Origin: CAYFMP01 sp964344215
Lineage (GTDB): Bacteria > Pseudomonadota > Alphaproteobacteria > Rhodospirillales > Casp-alpha2
Assembly (NCBI GenBank): GCA_964344215.1
Contig: CAYFMP010000005.1
Span: 23,818-87,817, forward strand
Direction of reading: 5' to 3'
Length of the DNA: 64,000 bases
The notes under the pieces are model-generated. The model made no database searches, was not told where the DNA came from, and saw only the letters and a list, made by a program, of their open reading frames with translations. Both the position numbers and the translations under genes were made by a program. Positions 60,325 to 64,000 of this stretch are shown here, piece after piece. Position 1 is the stretch's first letter; each line of letters begins with the position of its first letter.

Positions 60325-60957
60325 TCAGGTCGGCGGTGGCGGACCGAAAAATTCGACGGCCCGGTGGCGCAACCAGGCCAGCAGGAACTTGTTGTATTCG
60401 CCCGTGATCAGGACCGCCGTACCCGGCCACGCCCACCACTCGTCCTGTTTGACGTGTCGGGGGAACACCGGGTGCGGCACGATGGTCATGCCCGGCATGG
60501 CGTTTCGGAACTCCAGAAGGCTCCTCGGCATGTGATAGGCCGCCGTCACCAGACGCAGCGATCGGATGCCTTGCGTTTTCGTCCAGGCCGCCGTCTCCGA
60601 GGCGTTCTCGGCGGTGTTGACGGCGTTGCCGATGCTGATCCGTTCCTCCAGGTCGCGCGGGTTGCGTTTGAGAATTTGCAGCAATCGTCTGACGTCGAGG
60701 CCCCGATAGACGCCTGAGACGAAAAGCCGCCGGGCGCGGTCGCCGGCCAGCAGCTCGAGGCCGGCATTCAACCGTTGCGAGCCGCCGGTCAGGACGACGG
60801 CGGCCTCCGTTCGGGTATCATCGTCAGCGGTCTCGTCGGGGATTTCGCCGGCGAACCGGAACAGCCCGATCACCCAGAGGCCAATCACGAAGATGGCGAA
60901 CAACACCAGATTGGTCGGGCTGAAAAGCCGGCCCCGGTCGCGGCGACGCTTGGCCAT
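60325..60957 (-). CDS. YdcF family (DUF218) membrane protein
   Basis: The 210-residue protein has one N-terminal membrane helix (LVLFAIFVIGLWVIGLF) and a DUF218 domain with AAVVLTGGSQRLNAGLELL, ISIGNAVNTAENASETAAW and VTAAYHMPRSLLEF. DUF218 proteins such as SanA and ElyC act on cell-envelope polymers or their lipid carriers. Its place next to ftsX and plsC, a common alphaproteobacterial arrangement, supports an envelope role. It starts 3 bases after the ftsX stop. Confidence 0.88.
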   Translation of the reverse strand: MAKRRRDRGRLFSPTNLVLFAIFVIGLWVIGLFRFAGEIPDETADDDTRTEAAVVLTGGSQRLNAGLELLAGDRARRLFVSGVYRGLDVRRLLQILKRNPRDLEERISIGNAVNTAENASETAAWTKTQGIRSLRLVTAAYHMPRSLLEFRNAMPGMTIVPHPVFPRHVKQDEWWAWPGTAVLITGEYNKFLLAWLRHRAVEFFGPPPPT

Positions 60958-60960
60958 GCC

Positions 60961-61842
60961 CTACAGCATCCTGCCCAGCGTGCGCATCACCGTCATGCGC
61001 GCCGTCACCATGGCGATCAGCGCCACCGCCACCGGCAGACCGGCCAGCACCGCCCAGTGAACGGGACCCAACCCGAGATCGGGGACCAGGGCGCCTTGCA
61101 TCTGTTCGGCCAGATAACCGACGCCGAGCAATGTCGGCACGGCGATGAGCAGTCCCATGATGCCGCCGCGCAGTCCCAGGAACAGGGCGCGGCCGGCGAA
61201 CTGCCGGGCCACGTAGCTGTCCTGCGCGCCGATCAGGTGCAACACCTCGATCGCCTCCTTGTGGACGGCGAGCCCGGTCCGGGTCGTGAAGATGACCGTG
61301 CCGACCGTCGCCAGGCCGATGAAAACCAGGACGGCGGTAGCCACCGCCTCGACCGTCTCGATCAGCCGGACCAGCCGTTCCAGCCAGATTCTGTGGTCGT
61401 CGATGCTGGCTCCCGACACCCGCGCCGCCAGCCGCGTCGTCAACTGGCCGATGTCGAGTTCGGCGTTCGGCTTCAGCTCGACGTCGATCAACCTGGGCAG
61501 CGGCAGGTCGCCGGCCCGCACCAGGGTGCCGAGCCAAGGTTCGAGCAGGGCCAGCATGCGTCCTTCGTCGAGGACCTCGTAGCGGTCGATCTCGGGCACG
61601 GCGGCCAGAACTGCGACCGCCTCGCGGAGCCGTTCTTCGTCCTTGCCGGGGTCGTCGGCCGGGGCGATCTGCACCGTCAACGTTCCGCGCACGCCGCTTT
61701 CCCAGCGCCCGGCGGCGGCGTTGAGGACCAGCATGCCGGCCATCGCCAGCACCGCCAGGAATACCATGAAGGCGATCAGCCACGGCAGGAAGCGGCTGTG
61801 TTCGTCTCGATCGAGCGGCAGGTCCAAACGGCGCGCAAACAT
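60961..61842 (-). CDS. ftsX: FtsX, cell division permease subunit
   Basis: The 293-residue membrane protein has four helices (for example FMVFLAVLAMAGMLVL near residue 25) and a large periplasmic loop after the first. The C-terminal MacB/FtsX-like segment is HLIGAQDSYVARQFAGRALF. With FtsE it forms an ABC complex that controls cell-wall hydrolases at the division site. The ATG at 61842 lies one base after the ftsE stop. Confidence 0.93.
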   Translation of the reverse strand: MFARRLDLPLDRDEHSRFLPWLIAFMVFLAVLAMAGMLVLNAAAGRWESGVRGTLTVQIAPADDPGKDEERLREAVAVLAAVPEIDRYEVLDEGRMLALLEPWLGTLVRAGDLPLPRLIDVELKPNAELDIGQLTTRLAARVSGASIDDHRIWLERLVRLIETVEAVATAVLVFIGLATVGTVIFTTRTGLAVHKEAIEVLHLIGAQDSYVARQFAGRALFLGLRGGIMGLLIAVPTLLGVGYLAEQMQGALVPDLGLGPVHWAVLAGLPVAVALIAMVTARMTVMRTLGRML

Positions 61843-61843
61843 C

Positions 61844-62665
61844 CTACAAGAAATTCTCCACGCCCGGCTTGTCTCTGGGCTCGGTTCGCGCACCGGAGGT
61901 TTCGCGGGGCCGGGCCGGCGGCGTATCAGATCCGCCGGCGCCGCCGTTTCCGGCGGCTGCGATAAGACTCAGGCGGCCGCGCTCCAGCCTCAGGCTGTCG
62001 TGGCCGAGGCGTTCGACCAGATGATTGTTGTGGGTGGCGATGACGATGGTGGTGCCGAGTTTGTTGAGTTCCTCGAACAGGTGCATCAGGCGCAAGCCCA
62101 TGGTGTCGTCGACGTTGCCGGTCGGCTCGTCCGCCAACAACAGCTTCGGCCGGGCGATCACCGCCCGGGCGATCGACACGCGCTGCTGTTGGCCGCCCGA
62201 CAGGGTCGGCGGCCGGGCCTTGAGATGGTCCTTGAGGCCGACCCACGTCAGCAGCTCGACGACGTGCTTCTCGACCTCGCTTTCGCGGGTGCCGGCCACC
62301 CGCAAGGGCAGGGCGACATTGTCGAACGCCGACAGATGATTGAGCAGGCGGAATTCCTGGAAGACGACGCCGACCCGACGCCGCAGCGCCGGCAGGTCGC
62401 GTCTCGGCGTCGTCGCGATATCGCGTTCGAACAGCGAGATCAGGCCGCGCGACGGCTTCAACGCCAGGTAGATGAGCTTGAGCAGAGAGGACTTGCCGGC
62501 GCCGCTCTCGCCGACCAGGAAGTGGAACGATCCGGGGGCCAGGGTAAACGTGACGTCCTGCAGGACCTCGGGGCCGAGGCCGTAGCGTAGACCGACATTC
62601 TCAAATCTTACGATTGCTTCGTGATCCGCTGTCGTCAAGGTTGTATCGCTCCCCCGGCCCGCCAC
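61844..62665 (-). CDS. ftsE: FtsE, cell division ATP-binding protein
   Basis: The 273-residue ABC ATPase has Walker A GESGAGKSSLLKL, signature LSGGQQQRVSIAR, Walker B LLLADEPTGN and the H-loop ATHNNHLVE. It carries about 45 residues more at the C terminus than E. coli FtsE, rich in Gly, Pro and Arg. The start is a GTG at 62665; FtsX follows directly. It is divergent from the zinc-ribbon gene, the usual order in Rhodospirillales. Confidence 0.94.
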   Translation of the reverse strand: MAGRGSDTTLTTADHEAIVRFENVGLRYGLGPEVLQDVTFTLAPGSFHFLVGESGAGKSSLLKLIYLALKPSRGLISLFERDIATTPRRDLPALRRRVGVVFQEFRLLNHLSAFDNVALPLRVAGTRESEVEKHVVELLTWVGLKDHLKARPPTLSGGQQQRVSIARAVIARPKLLLADEPTGNVDDTMGLRLMHLFEELNKLGTTIVIATHNNHLVERLGHDSLRLERGRLSLIAAAGNGGAGGSDTPPARPRETSGARTEPRDKPGVENFL

Positions 62666-62825
62666 CGGTTCCGCTGCCGCCGACGACGCCGACGGTCCGG
62701 AACAATGCCATGTTACACCGCCTCCCGTCCAGCGCCCGCCGGGCGCCGACGCCCGGCCCGGCGCGGGTTGCGTTGAAACTGGCGAAACCCTATAAATGAC
62801 AGAATCTTAACAGACCTTACCGGCA

Positions 62826-63860
62826 ATGATTATCACCTGCCCCAATTGCACGACGCCGTACAACGTCGATCCGGCTGCTCTCGGTGCCGGCAAGACGACA
62901 CGGTGCTCCAATTGTGGCCACAGTTGGTTCCAGCATCCGGTGGCGCCGCCGCCGCCCGCCATGGCGCCGCCGGTGGCCCCGCCGCAGGCGGCCTATCCGC
63001 AACCGATGGCGCAGCCGGCGGCTTACGCGCAGCCGATGCCGCAACCGGCCGCCGCGCCGCCGCCTCCACCGCCTCCACCGCCTCCTCCACCGCCGGAACC
63101 GGCGCCGATACCGGAGCCGGAGCCGATACCGGAGCCGGAACCGGAGCCGGAGCCCGAACCCGAGCCGGAACCGGAACCCGAGGCCGGAACCGACCCCGGC
63201 GCCGCCGACGAGCCGCTGTCGCCGGAACAGCTCGACGAGATGTTCGGCGAGGACGAGGAGCCGGAGCCCGTCGAGTCGCTTATCGCAACCGGCGACGACG
63301 AAGACATGGACGAGGATATCCTGGATCCCGACCAATTGCCGGAACCGGAACCGATCCCCGAGGTGTTCACGTCCGAAGAGGCCGACGACGAGGCCGCCGA
63401 AGGCAGGAAGCTCGGCCTCGGCAAGATCATCGGCATCGCCGCGGCGGTCGTCGTCATCGGGTTGCTGGCCGGGGCCTACTTCCTGCGCGGCATGATCATC
63501 GACATGGTTCCGGCCGCCGCCGGCGTCTACGACATGCTGCCGTTCGGCGGCGAGGAGCTCGGCGACGGGCTCGACATAGGGCAGGTCAAGTCGGCCCGCG
63601 AAACCGAGAACGGCATCGAAGTCCTGGTGGTGCGCGGCATCATCACCAACATCTCCGACGAGACCAGGCCGGTGCCGCTGATCCGGGTGGCGCTGTTCGA
63701 CGGCGACGGCAACGAGGTTCAAAGCCTCAACGTGGCGCCGACCAAGAACCAGTTGGAAGCCCAGGGCGAACTCGGGTTCAAGGCGCGTCTCAAGGAGCCG
63801 TCGGCGCTGGCGCGACGCCTCGAGGTCACCTTTACCAAGGCCGAAGCCGCCGCCCAGTAG
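62826..63860 (+). CDS. MJ0042-type zinc-ribbon, Pro/Glu-rich, DUF3426 membrane protein
   Basis: The 344-residue protein starts with a zinc ribbon (CPNCTTPYNVD ... RCSNCGHSWFQ, about 5-36). A long disordered segment follows, first proline-rich then of alternating Pro-Glu (about 40-200). One membrane helix (IIGIAAAVVVIGLLAGAYFL, about 200-220) leads to a DUF3426 domain with VLVVRGIITNISDETRPVPLI and VALFDGDGNEVQ. The N terminus should be cytoplasmic and the DUF3426 domain periplasmic. The function of this family is unknown; it is regularly found next to ftsEX. Confidence 0.9.
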   Translation: MIITCPNCTTPYNVDPAALGAGKTTRCSNCGHSWFQHPVAPPPPAMAPPVAPPQAAYPQPMAQPAAYAQPMPQPAAAPPPPPPPPPPPPPEPAPIPEPEPIPEPEPEPEPEPEPEPEPEAGTDPGAADEPLSPEQLDEMFGEDEEPEPVESLIATGDDEDMDEDILDPDQLPEPEPIPEVFTSEEADDEAAEGRKLGLGKIIGIAAAVVVIGLLAGAYFLRGMIIDMVPAAAGVYDMLPFGGEELGDGLDIGQVKSARETENGIEVLVVRGIITNISDETRPVPLIRVALFDGDGNEVQSLNVAPTKNQLEAQGELGFKARLKEPSALARRLEVTFTKAEAAAQ

Positions 63861-63886
63861 CGGAACCGTCCGCCATCCCGAAGATT

Positions 63887-63950
63887 TTGAGCGGTCTCCG
63901 ACCCTTCGGAAACGGCACGCGGTCCAAATCGATCGGATTACACCGTCTAG
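63887..63950. repeat. Degenerate half-element C, related to element A
   Basis: TTGAGCGGTCTCCGA ... ATCGATCGGATTACACCGTC aligns end to end with the left palindrome of element A (43346-43409), with CGATCGGATTACACCG identical. The stem is mostly broken by mutations and no right half follows. It lies just after the DUF3426 gene. Confidence 0.6.
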
Positions 63951-64000
63951 ATGTGATGTCCCAAGAGGTTGTTCATTCGGCCCACCCTTGAGAAGCTGAA

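Noticed and set aside
63080..63190. Repeat array of CCGGAGCC units
   Set aside because: It encodes the Pro-Glu linker of the zinc-ribbon/DUF3426 protein and needs no other explanation.

Overview
The window is one continuous stretch of a high-GC bacterial chromosome. Gene content and order point to an alphaproteobacterium of the Rhodospirillales type. The evidence is the zinc-ribbon/DUF3426 gene divergent from ftsE-ftsX, a DUF2125 protein, a PhaR-controlled polyhydroxybutyrate locus, a chorismate mutase-hisC-tyrA operon back to back with metX-metW, a B12-dependent ribonucleotide reductase and a NapEDABC nitrate reductase. The taxonomic call is an inference. No rRNA, tRNA, CRISPR array, prophage or complete insertion sequence was found.

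Layout. 1-4448: an unrecognised partial gene, a flavin reductase, an MBL hydrolase, and a PEBP-like protein followed by a CheR-type methyltransferase. 4835-10120: a multi-PAS sensor histidine kinase, broken by an assembly gap and an in-frame TAG, then a GAF-class III nucleotide cyclase. 10440-13972: a small unknown protein and a three-part carrier protein/acyl-AMP ligase/acyltransferase fusion. 14156-18304: napEDABC behind an FNR-type box. 18308-21579: an FAD oxidoreductase, a Gly-rich secreted protein coupled to a DUF4189 lipoprotein, and a PilZ protein. 21673-30048: peptide and amide metabolism (gamma-glutamyltransferase, M20 and M81 peptidases), a protease-like protein without its catalytic triad, a PAS protein, an exporter and a sugar-type dehydrogenase. 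30303-36725: a cold-shock protein and a queuosine cluster (queA, tgt, queF, a VUT transporter, queG) with OsmC and MBL genes between. 36754-38005: a SUMF1-fold secreted protein and an XRE regulator. 38333-42670: the PHB locus (phaR, PhaE-like gene, phaC, phaA, phaB). 42751-48301: a GNAT enzyme, an exporter between two 139-bp palindromic elements (one of which has inserted into a small gene), a TPR/glycosyltransferase, a GST and a methyltransferase. 48298-53158: metXW and the aromatic amino-acid operon. 53172-63860: housekeeping and envelope genes (YqgE, DUF2125, exporter, ChaC, VOC, NrdJ, PlsC, YdcF, FtsX, FtsE, zinc-ribbon protein).

How the genes fit together. NapC passes quinol electrons through NapB to NapA, and an FNR/NnrR box with a correctly spaced -10 suggests induction by oxygen limitation. 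PhaA and PhaB make 3-hydroxybutyryl-CoA for the PhaC-type synthase, with PhaR divergent and a TGC-rich candidate operator between. QueF, Tgt, QueA and QueG cover preQ0 reduction through queuosine, and the VUT protein may import a precursor. The most unusual items are the two equal-length elements whose stems differ in sequence but keep the fold, the three-part lipid enzyme, the dead S1C protease and the out-of-frame overlap in the PHB operon.
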